DNA of 62,803 nucleotides from Rikenellaceae bacterium (GCA_900771335.1 CAAGNP010000043.1:1-62803); one strand, 5' to 3'. Positions 24,644-34,588 are shown, numbered from the stretch's first letter. Program-made: numbers and translations. The notes: a model not told the origin generated them from the letters alone.

Positions 24644-26782
24644 ATGGAGCATAAAGTTATACATATTGACGATAATGTCGAGCTGGGATATTCACCCGAT
24701 TCTGGGGTGAAGATTATCTGGGTGGATGGACTTCCATTTAAGGATTTTATAGGTGATGGGGTGTTGAGGCCCTATGAGGACTGGAGACTTACTCCCCAGG
24801 AGAGGGCAAGGGACCTCGCTTCCCGTTTGAGTGTGGAGGAGATTGCGGGGCTTATGCTCTACAGCCCGCAGAATCATCTGGATGCCCCACATATAACAGA
24901 TACTCAGAGAAAGTTCCTCCTGGAGGACAATGTCCGTCATGTGCTTGTCTCCAGGGTATCCTCCCCAAAGGTGGCGGCAGAATGGAACAATAGAGTGCAG
25001 GCTCTGGTAGAGGGGCGCACTCACGGCATTCCTGCCAATAATTCATCCGATCCAAGGCATTTGGCAACACCTGATGCAGAGTTTGCTGCAGGTGCAAGCG
25101 GACAGCGTTCATTGTGGTCAAACCTTTTGGGACTTGCTGCCACATTTGATCCGGATCAGGTGGAGGAGTTTGCGAGGGTGGCAGCGACAGAGTACAGATA
25201 CTTGGGTATTGCGACAGCGCTCTCTCCCCAAGCGGATTTGGGTACCGATCCCCGCTGGTACAGATACAGCAGCACCTTCGGGTGTGATCCTGCACTTGTG
25301 GCAGACCTGGTGAGAGCCTATGCTGATGGGTTCCAGTCGCCTGACGGCAATGGGTGGAGCAGAAAAAGTGTAAATACGATGGTCAAGCACTGGCCGGGAG
25401 GGGGCACTGGTGAAGGTGGAAGGGATGCCCATTATGGCAATGGAAAATATGCCGTATATCCGGGCGGGTGCTTCCATGTACATAAGATCCCATTTGTAAA
25501 GGGTGCATTTGACCTCAAAAGGGGTACAGGGGCATCTTCGGCGGTAATGCCTTACTATACGATACCATACGGGCAGACAGAGGAGAATGTGGCCAATGGG
25601 TACAATAGTGATATCCTTTTGCGCCAGCTTAGAGAGGAGGTGGGTTATGATGGGGTTATCTGCACGGATTGGCTGGTGACTCACGATGAGGTGCATCCCG
25701 GTGTCCACTCGGGCAAACCTTGGGGTGTGGAGAATCTGAGTGTGGCAGAGCGGCACTATAAGGCGCTTATGGCCGGTGTGGATCAGTTCGGTGGAAACAA
25801 TGAGATAGAGCCTGTTATTCAGGCGTATCAGATGGGTGTGGCGGAACATGGTGAGGAGTGGATGAGGAGGAGGTTTGAGGAGTCAGCCTACAGACTTCTG
25901 TTGAATATGTTTCGTGTCGGACTCTTCGAGAATCCTTATATCGATGTTGCGGAAGCAGAGAGGGTGGTGGGTTCCCCTGAATTTATGGAGGCAGGATATC
26001 AGCAGCAGCTCAAAAGTATAGTTATGTTGAAAAACAAGGGATCTCTTCTCCCATTGGACAATGGGGCGAAAGTCTATATCCCTGAGAGATTCTCCCCAGA
26101 GGGGCCGAACTATTGGAGACAGATAATCCCTCAGAAGATCTATGATCCGGTACCGGAGAGTGTGGTGGGTAGGGATTTTACACGAGTGGAGAGTGCCGGG
26201 CAGGCAGATGTGGCGATAGTCTTTATCGAATCACCCCACAGTTATCTGATGGGGTATGATGATGGTTATATCCCCATCTCCCTCCAGTATGAAGATTACA
26301 CGGCAGTGGATGCACGTGAGCACAGTATAGCGGGGGGAGATCCATTTGAGGAGGGTGTGGACAGAAGCTATAGAGGCAAATCTGCCAGGACCATTAACAA
26401 ATGTGATATGGAACTTGTTCATCGGGTGCGTAAAGAGATGCGACAGAAGCCTGTGATAGTGGTAATAAATATGTTGAATCCTATGGTGATGAGGGAGATA
26501 GAGCCTTATGCTGATGCTGTGATTGTAGGCTTTGATGTGCAGGCGCAGGCGGTGATGGATATTGTGTCGGGGAGGTGTGAACCGAGCGGTTTGCTCCCTT
26601 TCCAGCTCCCGAGAGACATGTCAGCGGTAGAACTCCATTGTGAGGACAGGCCTCACGATATAGCCTGCTATTGCGATACAGAGGGGAATGTGTATGACTT
26701 TGCCTTCGGTATGAATTTCAAGGGTATTATCGACGATGACCGGGTGAAGAGATATCCAACTTTTTATTTACGAAAAAAGTAG
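24644..26782 (+). CDS. GH3 glycoside hydrolase, no signal peptide
   Basis: A 712-residue family 3 enzyme. The barrel holds MVKHWPGGGTGEGGRDAH, with the Lys-His substrate-binding pair, and nucleophile Asp342 in VICTDWLVTHDE. The second domain starts near MLKNKGSLLPL. Unlike the lipoprotein GH3 at 8.8 kb, it has no signal peptide and no fibronectin-like C-terminal domain, so it would act in the cytoplasm on imported di- or oligosaccharides. The first 45 residues form an extra N-terminal extension. Stands alone, 192 bases after the ATP-grasp gene and 33 bases before the next gene. Confidence 0.85.
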   Translation: MEHKVIHIDDNVELGYSPDSGVKIIWVDGLPFKDFIGDGVLRPYEDWRLTPQERARDLASRLSVEEIAGLMLYSPQNHLDAPHITDTQRKFLLEDNVRHVLVSRVSSPKVAAEWNNRVQALVEGRTHGIPANNSSDPRHLATPDAEFAAGASGQRSLWSNLLGLAATFDPDQVEEFARVAATEYRYLGIATALSPQADLGTDPRWYRYSSTFGCDPALVADLVRAYADGFQSPDGNGWSRKSVNTMVKHWPGGGTGEGGRDAHYGNGKYAVYPGGCFHVHKIPFVKGAFDLKRGTGASSAVMPYYTIPYGQTEENVANGYNSDILLRQLREEVGYDGVICTDWLVTHDEVHPGVHSGKPWGVENLSVAERHYKALMAGVDQFGGNNEIEPVIQAYQMGVAEHGEEWMRRRFEESAYRLLLNMFRVGLFENPYIDVAEAERVVGSPEFMEAGYQQQLKSIVMLKNKGSLLPLDNGAKVYIPERFSPEGPNYWRQIIPQKIYDPVPESVVGRDFTRVESAGQADVAIVFIESPHSYLMGYDDGYIPISLQYEDYTAVDAREHSIAGGDPFEEGVDRSYRGKSARTINKCDMELVHRVRKEMRQKPVIVVINMLNPMVMREIEPYADAVIVGFDVQAQAVMDIVSGRCEPSGLLPFQLPRDMSAVELHCEDRPHDIACYCDTEGNVYDFAFGMNFKGIIDDDRVKRYPTFYLRKK

Positions 26783-26815
26783 TTAACTTAGTGTGTTCTT
26801 TCAAACAATACAGTT

Positions 26816-29056
26816 ATGGCACTTATATCTAAAGACAGCAAGAATTATAAATGGGACTTCGAAATAACCGGAGGATGTTCAAGGGTACAAATTAAAAGTG
26901 GTGAGGATATTGCTCATCTTGATGAGCTTGATCCTAAGATGTGGACAGTCCTTTCATGCCCTGTAAATGGATTGGAAATAGATGAAAAAAGTCTCTCTTT
27001 TATGGATGAGAATGGTGATGGCAAGATCCGTGTCCACGATATTATCAATACCTCCAAATGGATAGTAAGTGCCCTCAAGGATCCCAATCTGCTCCTTGAG
27101 GGAAGGGATTATTTTAATATTGAGAATTTCAATCTTGAGTCTGAGGTTGGTCAGAAACTGTACAAATGTGCGCAGAGGATACTTGAAGGGCTCGATAAGA
27201 AGGCTCATGATATTTCTATTCTGGATATTGCTGATGTGACATCGATATTCGCCAAAACCACTTTCAACGGAGATGGTGTCATCATAGATGCATCTTCTGA
27301 AGATGCAGATGAGAAAGCGGTGATAGCGTCAGCTATAGCCACTATGGGCGGTGTGAATGACAGAAGTGGTGCAGTGGGTGTAAATGGAGAGATTATCGAG
27401 AACTTCTATAAAGCTTTGGCTGATTATGCAGCATGGCAGGCTGCCAAGGTGGAGGCCCCTTATGGTGACAAGACCGATAAGGTTATGGAACTGTATAATG
27501 CATTGGACGCCAAGGTGAAAGATTTCTTCATGCGCTCAAAACTTGCAGCATTCTCTCCTGAGAGTGTAGCTACACTGGATGTGCAGAATTCCCGTATCGA
27601 TGCCATCAGCGGGGAGAATCTCACCGGTAAGCTGGATGATATCGCCACATATCCGCTGGCCAGAGTGAATAAGGATCAGGTACTCAATCTCAACGGTATT
27701 ATCAATCCTGTATGGGCTCCAAAATTTGAGGAGCTGAGAGGGATAGTTTTTGATCCCGACAAGGAGACACTTACAGAGGCAGAGTGGTGTGAAGTGGGTG
27801 CCAGGTGTGCCGCTTATGTCGCATGGAAGGGTGCCAAAGCTGGTGCGGCTGTAGAGTCCCTTGGTATGGATACCATCCGGAAATATCTCGACCAGAACAA
27901 GAAGGAGAGTCTTTTGGCATTGGTGGCAAAGGATGCCGCACTTAAGGATGATGTGGATAATATTGCCCTGATGGACAAGTTTTTACATATCTATAGGGAT
28001 TTCTACAGATTGTTGAAGAACTTTATCACATTCCACGATTTTTATGACAAGTGCAAGGAGACCAAAGCTATTTTCCAGGCAGGAAGATTGATTATAGACC
28101 AGAGAGAGTGCTTGTTCTGTATGAAGGTGGCTGATAGCGGCAAACATTCGGCTATTGCAGCTTCAAGCGGTATGTATCTTGTCTATTGTGACTGTACCGC
28201 CAAAGGTGTCCCAGGCAAGCTTCAGATTATGGCTGCCATTACAGTCGGTGATATAGGTGATATCGTAGTTGGTAAGAATGCGATCTATTATGACAATAAA
28301 GGTGTGGAGTATGACGCTGTCATCACCAAAGTTATAGATAACCCTATCAGTATGTCGCAAGCTTTCTGGTCTCCATATCGCAGAATTGCCTCTACTGTTG
28401 AGGGCTTCATCGCCAAAAATGCTGCTGATAAGGATGCCAAAATAATGAAGGATGTTACCACAACCATTAATAACGCACCTAAGGCTGCCCCTGCAGATCC
28501 AAAGGCGGCAGCTGCTGCAGCAGCACCATTTGATATTGGTAAGTTTGCCGGTATCTTTGCTGCCATAGGTATGGCTTTCGGCATGATTGGATCGGCCCTT
28601 GCAACTCTGGTAAAAGGGCTTGTGGCTTTGACCTGGTGGCAAGTGATTTTGACATTCCTGGGGTGTATGCTTGTGATTTCAGGCCCTGCCATGGTTATGG
28701 CATGGATGAAACTCCGTCGCCGCAATATCGCACCGCTTCTAAATGCCAACGGATGGGCTATCAATGCCTCTGCCAAGATCAGCATCCCATTTGGTGAGAC
28801 CCTTACCAATATTGCAAAATTCCCCACTTTGAATCTAAAGGATCCTTATGCCAAGAAAGGGATCCCTGCCTGGAAGAAATGGGTAATCTCCATCTCATCC
28901 CTTGTAGTGGTTTTGGCGGTGTTGTGGATCTGCAATTTGTTTGCTTGGGCAAAACTCCCATCACCACTCCCATGTTTCAATAAGGAGGAGGTTCAAGTGG
29001 AGGTAGTGGAAGAGGTGGTTGTTGAGGAGGCTGCACCTGTTGAGGAGGTCAAATAG
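26816..29056 (+). CDS. Large unknown membrane protein with EF-hand-like motif
   Basis: A 746-residue protein I cannot assign to a named family. Seen: an EF-hand-like loop FMDENGDGKIRVHD near residue 63; a long helical soluble region to about 560; an Ala/Pro-rich linker with PKAAAAAAAP; two hydrophobic helices at about 577-640; a third at about 695-715; and an acidic Val/Glu tail. The soluble bulk therefore probably faces one side of the inner membrane. The stop codon shares one base with the mnmD GTG start, so the two are translated together. Confidence 0.75.
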   Translation: MALISKDSKNYKWDFEITGGCSRVQIKSGEDIAHLDELDPKMWTVLSCPVNGLEIDEKSLSFMDENGDGKIRVHDIINTSKWIVSALKDPNLLLEGRDYFNIENFNLESEVGQKLYKCAQRILEGLDKKAHDISILDIADVTSIFAKTTFNGDGVIIDASSEDADEKAVIASAIATMGGVNDRSGAVGVNGEIIENFYKALADYAAWQAAKVEAPYGDKTDKVMELYNALDAKVKDFFMRSKLAAFSPESVATLDVQNSRIDAISGENLTGKLDDIATYPLARVNKDQVLNLNGIINPVWAPKFEELRGIVFDPDKETLTEAEWCEVGARCAAYVAWKGAKAGAAVESLGMDTIRKYLDQNKKESLLALVAKDAALKDDVDNIALMDKFLHIYRDFYRLLKNFITFHDFYDKCKETKAIFQAGRLIIDQRECLFCMKVADSGKHSAIAASSGMYLVYCDCTAKGVPGKLQIMAAITVGDIGDIVVGKNAIYYDNKGVEYDAVITKVIDNPISMSQAFWSPYRRIASTVEGFIAKNAADKDAKIMKDVTTTINNAPKAAPADPKAAAAAAAPFDIGKFAGIFAAIGMAFGMIGSALATLVKGLVALTWWQVILTFLGCMLVISGPAMVMAWMKLRRRNIAPLLNANGWAINASAKISIPFGETLTNIAKFPTLNLKDPYAKKGIPAWKKWVISISSLVVVLAVLWICNLFAWAKLPSPLPCFNKEEVQVEVVEEVVVEEAAPVEEVK

Positions 29057-29712
29057 TGCATACTGTCGAGATCGAACATACTGCTGACGGCTCTGCGACC
29101 CTGTTTGTGAAGGAGATGGATGAGCACTACCATTCGGTGAAAGGTGCCCTTACAGAGTCAAATCATATTTTCAGAGACTCAGCTTTCTTATACCGTGCCG
29201 ATGGTTCACCCCTGAGATTGTTGGAGGTGGGCTTCGGCACCGGTCTTAATGCGGCTGTCACAGCAATGGTGGCAGACTCCTCCCAACCTGTACACTATAT
29301 TACCCTCGAGAAATATCCTGTATCGGAGGATATATTGCGTCAGCTCAATTATGGAGAGCTGGTGGATAGTGAGCTTCTGGAGAAGATTCATGCAGCTCCA
29401 TGGAATGAGGCGGTGGAGGTGATTCCGGGCTTTGTCCTCGAGAAAAGGGTGTCAGATTATACGATGGATCCATTGCCCGAAGGGATAGATGTGGTCTATT
29501 TTGATGCATTTGCCCCCGAGAAACAGCCCGACATGTGGACGCAAGGGGCATTTGAGCGTCTGGTTGGGATTATGAACAGAGGCTGCGTCCTTACCACTTA
29601 TTGTTCCAAGGGGGAGATAAGAAGACGACTCGAAAGCCTGGGCCTTCGAGTCGAGCGTATTCCCGGTCCTCCGGGGGGTAAAAGGGAGATTCTCAGGGCT
29701 ACTCGCTTATAG
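29056..29712 (+). CDS. mnmD: tRNA U34 5-methylaminomethyl-2-thiouridine methyltransferase (MnmD type)
   Basis: A 218-residue SAM-dependent methyltransferase of the Methyltransf_30 family, equal to the N-terminal half of E. coli MnmC, which makes the last methylation of mnm5s2U in tRNA wobble position. Seen: the SAM loop LLEVGFGTGLNAAV and the signature YFDAFAPEKQPDMW. The start is GTG at 29056, overlapping the previous stop TAG by one base. No oxidase half is fused, as usual for the stand-alone MnmD form in Bacteroidetes. The last 14 bases overlap the convergent symporter gene. Confidence 0.9.
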   Translation: MHTVEIEHTADGSATLFVKEMDEHYHSVKGALTESNHIFRDSAFLYRADGSPLRLLEVGFGTGLNAAVTAMVADSSQPVHYITLEKYPVSEDILRQLNYGELVDSELLEKIHAAPWNEAVEVIPGFVLEKRVSDYTMDPLPEGIDVVYFDAFAPEKQPDMWTQGAFERLVGIMNRGCVLTTYCSKGEIRRRLESLGLRVERIPGPPGGKREILRATRL

Positions 29713-30940
29713 TTAGCTTCTCACCCTCAGATTTGGCAATAATTACTGCAGCGCACATGTCGCCGTATGAGTTGGTGGCGGTGCGTGGCATATCGCAAAG
29801 CTGCTCCACTGCCAATACAAGTCCGATACCTTCAAGGGGCAGACCGGCGACAGAAAGAGCTACCGAGAGCATTACGAGTCCTGCCATAGGGATGCTGGCT
29901 GCACCGATGGCTGAGAACAGTACGGTCGCTACAATAATCAATTGCTCCATTATCGAAAGATCCACTCCGTATACCTGAGCGATGAAGATTACCGCTACAC
30001 ATTCGTAGAGAGCGGTGCCGTTCATATTTATAGTGGCACCAAGTGGGAGCGTGAAGCTGGCTATCTTGTTGGAAATGCCGCATTTCTCCTGGGAGTCCTT
30101 CATGGAGATAGGGAGCGCAGCACCTGATGAACAGGTAGAGAAGGCGGTGAGAATGGCGGTCGACATCTTCTTCATGTGTTTCCATGGGTTCTCCTTACCG
30201 ATGAATCTTACTATACATGGTAGTATGATGAAGAACTGGATCATGCATCCTATCCATACGATAAGGACGAACATGCCAAGGCTTTGGGCTATCTCTACAA
30301 GTTTCTCTGTATCCCCTGCTTGCTGGGCTATCATCTTGGATACAATGGCAAATACGCCGATAGGGGCAAGTTTGATTACAGATAGGGTAATCTTCATGAT
30401 AACCTCAAATGCTGCCTGGAAGAAATCTATAATGACTGTCCTCGATTTTTCTCCCACTTTGGTTACGAAGAAACCGAAAAGGATAGCGAAGAAAATGATG
30501 GCAAGCAGGTCGCCCTCTGTAAGTGTCTTGAAAATATTGTCAGGGACGATGGTGATAAGTCTATCGCCGAGGGATATCTTGTTGGCGGCAGCTATGTTGG
30601 CAGCACTATCTGCCTGTGATACCAATGTGGACCCGACTCCGGGTTCCATGATGTTTACAAACATCATACCCACGAATGCTGCTATAAGTGTGGTAATGAT
30701 ATAAAAACTAAAAGTTTTACCTGCGATTCTCCCTAGTCCGCCGCTATTACCCATTCCTGCTACACCAACCACCATAGATGAGAAAACGATGGGGATAACA
30801 ATCATCTTGAGGAAACGGAGGAAAATATCTCCTGCCCAACTGATATACTTCACGTATTCATGACCGAAAATTCCGAAGATAACACCCAATACCAGAGCTA
30901 TTAGAATCTGTAAAGGGAGAGCAATTTTAATCTTTTTCAT
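29699..30940 (-). CDS. Dicarboxylate/amino acid:cation symporter (DAACS family)
   Basis: A 413-residue inner-membrane carrier of the GltP/GltPh fold, moving aspartate, glutamate or C4-dicarboxylates with sodium or protons. Seen: eight main helices; the serine-rich hairpin FSTCSSGAALPISM (HP1); the NMNGTALYE motif in helix 7 (sodium and substrate site); and the conserved C-terminal NSYGDMCAAV in helix 8. It is 6 bases downstream of an aspartate racemase gene on the same strand, which points to aspartate or glutamate as substrate. Confidence 0.92.
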   Translation of the reverse strand: MKKIKIALPLQILIALVLGVIFGIFGHEYVKYISWAGDIFLRFLKMIVIPIVFSSMVVGVAGMGNSGGLGRIAGKTFSFYIITTLIAAFVGMMFVNIMEPGVGSTLVSQADSAANIAAANKISLGDRLITIVPDNIFKTLTEGDLLAIIFFAILFGFFVTKVGEKSRTVIIDFFQAAFEVIMKITLSVIKLAPIGVFAIVSKMIAQQAGDTEKLVEIAQSLGMFVLIVWIGCMIQFFIILPCIVRFIGKENPWKHMKKMSTAILTAFSTCSSGAALPISMKDSQEKCGISNKIASFTLPLGATINMNGTALYECVAVIFIAQVYGVDLSIMEQLIIVATVLFSAIGAASIPMAGLVMLSVALSVAGLPLEGIGLVLAVEQLCDMPRTATNSYGDMCAAVIIAKSEGEKLTISE

Positions 30941-30946
30941 GTTATG

Positions 30947-31642
30947 CTATTTGTTATACAATTCTCTGATACATCCATCTGCGAGTGCTTCCAGACTTGA
31001 AATGCCCATCTCTGGTTCAAGTCCGGTATTTGCATATGCAATTGGGATTTCGGTGCAGGCACCTACAATAGGTAGTTTTTCAATGGCCCAAAGCTGTTCG
31101 ATAATCACTCTGAATTTTTCTCCGGCCTCTTTATGTTTACCTGCTTTTACCATATCGGTGACGTCGTGAATCTCCTGTTGGAGCTCCTCTGATGCCACTC
31201 TGAAAGTGTATCCGCTCTCTTGTGCATGTCTCTGGTACAGACCGGTCCTCATGGTCCCCAATGTAGCTGTAAGCCAGGCCCCCTGAGGAGATTTCTCTGC
31301 ACATGTTCTGATGGTTTCGTCTACAATGTGTACGATAGGTTTGTCTATCTCGTCTCTGAACTGGTCGATGAAGTAGTGGGCAGTGTTGCAAGTGGCGCAC
31401 AGAATATCGGCTCCCCAGCCAATCAGTGTGTTAAGGCCACTTTTGATATGTTCTGTGGGATCCGGTCCTTTACCAAGCAGGAAGGTGGTCCTGTCTGGTG
31501 TGATTGTGTTTGAGTATACTATCATTCGAGGGTGGTCCTGGTCACAATTGGCAGGTGTGCGCTCTGCCAGTACCCTTTGGAAGTCTGCTGTGGCTGCCGG
31601 GCCCATTCCGCCCAGAACGCCTAAAGTTTTATCCGGTCTCAT
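30947..31642 (-). CDS. Aspartate/glutamate racemase family protein
   Basis: A 231-residue PLP-independent amino-acid racemase. The two catalytic cysteines are visible, one in ILCATCNTAHYF and one in VGACTEIPIAY, and the N-terminus has GVLGGMGPAAT. Glu after the second Cys (CTE) is typical of aspartate racemases. With the adjoining symporter it forms a two-gene unit that could take up and interconvert D- and L-aspartate or glutamate. The murI role for cell wall is less likely because of the CTE motif. Confidence 0.9.
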   Translation of the reverse strand: MRPDKTLGVLGGMGPAATADFQRVLAERTPANCDQDHPRMIVYSNTITPDRTTFLLGKGPDPTEHIKSGLNTLIGWGADILCATCNTAHYFIDQFRDEIDKPIVHIVDETIRTCAEKSPQGAWLTATLGTMRTGLYQRHAQESGYTFRVASEELQQEIHDVTDMVKAGKHKEAGEKFRVIIEQLWAIEKLPIVGACTEIPIAYANTGLEPEMGISSLEALADGCIRELYNK

Positions 31643-31663
31643 AATAATTGCTGATTAAAAGAC

Positions 31664-31671
31664 CAAAGATA
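31664..31671 (-). promoter_or_regulatory. -7 box for the racemase-symporter operon
   Basis: TATCTTTG on the minus strand, 21 bases before the racemase start. No clear TTG element at the standard distance. Confidence 0.45.
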
Positions 31672-31695
31672 CAAAAGATTTTTGCCTTTATGAAG

Positions 31696-32334
31696 CTATG
31701 GACGCAATATCTGTAGCAGACCTTCGAATAGGGAGACTATACCTATGGCCATCACAATTACTCCGGCGATCCAGTTGGTAATGAGTAACTGCTTCAGTCT
31801 GAATTTGCTTCTGAATATATTGATGACGGTGGACAGTGTAAACCACCATCCGAGAGTGCCGATAAATACACCCATCAGGGCAGGTGCTATTACCAGTCCG
31901 AATTCATACTCACCTGTGTCTATGCCGATGAAGGCAAACATGCCTATGATAAGGAAGATGGCACCGGGGTTTGATATAGTCATCAGAAATGCTGATGCGA
32001 AGTCCTGGATGTACTGGTGATTTCCCTCTTTTACCCTTTTGATCTGCTTGATGGGATTGGTGATGAAGATTTTGATACCGAATCCGGTCACAATGGCTCC
32101 ACCAAACATCATAACCCATTCTCTGTATGTAGTAAGGAATTCGTCTACAAATGAGAGTCCCAGAAGAGCTATGGCGGAGAAGATGATATCCGATATGGAT
32201 GCACCCATCCCTGTAGCAAAGCCGGACCATTTCCCTTTGCTCAAGGTTCTTTGGATACACAAAACGCCGATAGGCCCAAGTGGAATCGAGGCCCCTAATC
32301 CGACAATAATACCTTTAATCAAATCTTCAATCAT
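31696..32334 (-). CDS. LysE/RhtB-family amino acid exporter
   Basis: About 212 residues with six hydrophobic helices. The N-terminal segment GASIPLGPIGVLCIQRTLSKG is the LysE-family signature, and SNPGAIFLIIGM recalls the fourth-helix motif. I prefer ATG 32334 over an in-frame GTG at 32346. It would export an amino acid or derivative. It stands divergent from lnt. Confidence 0.87.
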   Translation of the reverse strand: MIEDLIKGIIVGLGASIPLGPIGVLCIQRTLSKGKWSGFATGMGASISDIIFSAIALLGLSFVDEFLTTYREWVMMFGGAIVTGFGIKIFITNPIKQIKRVKEGNHQYIQDFASAFLMTISNPGAIFLIIGMFAFIGIDTGEYEFGLVIAPALMGVFIGTLGWWFTLSTVINIFRSKFRLKQLLITNWIAGVIVMAIGIVSLFEGLLQILRP

Positions 32335-32356
32335 AAAATAGGTCACCTTAATTTCG

Positions 32357-32382
32357 GCAAAGATAAAGAATTCTTATATTTG
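32357..32382. promoter_or_regulatory. Divergent promoters for the LysE exporter and lnt
   Basis: TATCTTTGC on the minus strand (32357-32365) and TATATTTG on the plus strand (32375-32382). Both fit the Bacteroidetes -7 pattern and lie back to back within 26 bases, so expression of the two genes may interfere. Confidence 0.55.
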
Positions 32383-32407
32383 TCAAACTTTTATATAGTG
32401 TTTTTCT

Positions 32408-34060
32408 ATGCAATCGGCCAAAAGAGTACATATATATATATGGGGGTTGATAATGTTGTCATCAATACTCCTCTCTCTCCCTTTCCTGGTGGACCATCTC
32501 GGCTTTCTGGCACTTTTCGGACTGGTCCCGCTATTTCTGATTGAGGATATCTGTGACAAGAGATCAATAAAAGGTGCTACCTGGTATTACTATGCACTCT
32601 TCGTGATATGGAATATAATCACCACTTATTGGGTATCGTATGCTACCCTCCCCGGTGGTATAGCCGCCATTCTTCTGAATGCGTTCCAGATGTCTCTTGT
32701 CTTCTGGTTCTACAGACTCTTCAAGAGGAGAATCGCTTCCAGTTACCCTTCAGGGGGCAAGGCTTTTATCCCATATCTCTTCTTTATCGTCACCTGGCTC
32801 GGGTGGGAGCACTACTACTTCGATGCAGAGGTCTCATGGCCTTGGCTTGTATTGGGCAACGCCTTTGCAGGATCGATAAAATCTATCCAATGGTATGAAT
32901 ATACAGGTGTTTTGGGCGGAAGTCTGTGGATTCTCCTTTCAAATGTCCTTTTGTACAGAATTATAGTAAAGGAGCGTGGCAGGGACAGAAGTGCTGTGGA
33001 AGGGAAATACCAGAGAAGGGGCAGGATAGCCCTTTATGCAGGGTATGCAGCCCTGATAGTGGCACCATTCGCAGTCTCTGCAGTCATGTTCTCATCTTAT
33101 AAGGAGAAAGAGATGCCAAAAGAGTTTCTTGTTTTGCAGCCAAATATTGAACCCTATCAGGATAAGTTCAATTTTTTGTCACGCGAGATGCAGGATGACA
33201 TTTTATTCAACCTGGCGGATAGAGGGGTAACCCCAAACACAGCATTTGTGGTGGCACCCGAGACATTTACCTGGTATATCGATGAAGACAAACCACAAGC
33301 ATCTCCTACAGTCAGGAGGATGAAGAAGTTTGTAGATGAGCACAAGCAGGTGAATTTCATAACCGGTGCGGTAACGATGAAGAGATATACCACCAGAAAT
33401 GCTCCTACGCATACAGCCAAGAAGGGTCGTGGATATTGGTACGATACATTCAATGCATCTGTATTTATGGATTCTACCGGAAAGTGTGAGTTCTTCCATA
33501 AATCGAAGCTGGTGGTTCTTACCGAGTTTATTCCCTATCCGAAGCTGCTTGCTCCGATCAACAAACTCGCTATCGAGCTTGGCGGTGCTACTGGCAGCTA
33601 TGGTACTCAGCCCGAGATAACCATATTCACCGGCTCAGATGGTACCAAAGTGGGAACGGCAATTTGTTATGAGTCTGTGTACGGAGATTACTACAGGGAT
33701 TATGTGTTGAAGGGTGCACATGCGATGACCATTATCACCAACGACGGGTGGTGGAGCAATACCCCCGGTTATATGCAGCACCTCAGATATGCCTCACTAA
33801 GGGCGATTGAGACCAGAAGGTCGATCGCCAGGAGTGCAAATACAGGAATATCTGCTTTTATAAACCAAAAGGGAGAAAGGGTTGCAGAACTTGAATGGTG
33901 GCAGGAAAATTGCATGTCAGGTACACTGAATTTGAATGATGAATTAACATTCTTCGTCAAGCACGGAGACTACATAGGAAGATTAGCGACTTTTATGTTT
34001 ACACTACTCGCACTTCTCTACTTCACCATCGCCGTTACCAAGAGGGCGAAAAAGAAATAG
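32408..34060 (+). CDS. lnt: Apolipoprotein N-acyltransferase
   Basis: Adds the third acyl chain to the N-terminal Cys of lipoproteins in the inner membrane, which fits a genome rich in lipoproteins. The 550-residue protein has about seven hydrophobic helices in the first 240 residues, then a nitrilase-like domain. The catalytic triad can be placed: Glu in VVAPETFTWY, Lys in KSKLVVLTEF and Cys in AICYESVYGDYY. GGYMQHLRYASLRAIE-like sequence follows, as in Lnt. Monocistronic; the next 600 bases are repeats. Confidence 0.92.
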   Translation: MQSAKRVHIYIWGLIMLSSILLSLPFLVDHLGFLALFGLVPLFLIEDICDKRSIKGATWYYYALFVIWNIITTYWVSYATLPGGIAAILLNAFQMSLVFWFYRLFKRRIASSYPSGGKAFIPYLFFIVTWLGWEHYYFDAEVSWPWLVLGNAFAGSIKSIQWYEYTGVLGGSLWILLSNVLLYRIIVKERGRDRSAVEGKYQRRGRIALYAGYAALIVAPFAVSAVMFSSYKEKEMPKEFLVLQPNIEPYQDKFNFLSREMQDDILFNLADRGVTPNTAFVVAPETFTWYIDEDKPQASPTVRRMKKFVDEHKQVNFITGAVTMKRYTTRNAPTHTAKKGRGYWYDTFNASVFMDSTGKCEFFHKSKLVVLTEFIPYPKLLAPINKLAIELGGATGSYGTQPEITIFTGSDGTKVGTAICYESVYGDYYRDYVLKGAHAMTIITNDGWWSNTPGYMQHLRYASLRAIETRRSIARSANTGISAFINQKGERVAELEWWQENCMSGTLNLNDELTFFVKHGDYIGRLATFMFTLLALLYFTIAVTKRAKKK

Positions 34061-34092
34061 TGTCCAGATCTTTTACCACCCTCATCAAAGGT

Positions 34093-34281
34093 GCTCGCTC
34101 CGATTACTCCGAGCTACTCATTTCGCTCACATCGACTTGACAGACAACTCTTCCTTTTAGTCCGACTACGTCGGCCTAACGTCATCAGACAGAGTCTGTC
34201 ATTGGCTTCGCCACACGTCGATTTGCCGCTTATTCGCTTAACGCTCTCCGTAAAGTGCGCTCGCATCCTCTTTGCTGAGGG
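34093..34281 (+). repeat. Stem-loop-rich repeat, copy I1
   Basis: 34213-34259 matches the reverse complement of 36071-36117 at 46 of 47 bases, and 34093-34121 matches the reverse complement of 36261-36289 at 27 of 29. The region between differs. The two copies form an inverted pair around the toxin-antitoxin genes. TTTGCTGAGGG ends both copies, but in the same orientation. Confidence 0.85.
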
Positions 34282-34319
34282 TGAGGTAACAACTCTATAG
34301 CAGTCAGTCAAGACAAAAC

Positions 34320-34449
34320 GGGCACGAAAAGTGGCGTTTTTGTGCCCAAAGTGGTGTGAAAATGTGAAATGGGCATGGAATACTGTGTTTCCGTGCCCAT
34401 TTCTATGGATGTGATCCCGCGCTTTAGGGTCGCAGGATGAAAAAGCTAT
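34320..34449 (+). repeat. GGGCACG hairpin repeat, copy R1
   Basis: Two hairpins: GGGCAC/GTGCCC (34320-34325, 34342-34347) and ATGGGCATGG/CCGTGCCCAT (34369-34378, 34391-34400, one G-T pair). A tail from 34404, TATGGATGTGATCCCGCG then TTAGGGTCGCAGGATGA, matches the tail of copy R3 at 43861 almost base for base. Confidence 0.85.
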
Positions 34450-34588
34450 GAATCTTGATGAAAATGTTGGTCTAGTGGATATGGGATATGTGTTTCTAAC
34501 AAAGATACAAACTTTATCTCATATCAGACTATAAGTTATACATAACATGGTGTGCTTTTCATCAGTATTCGTTTATAAATGAAAATAA

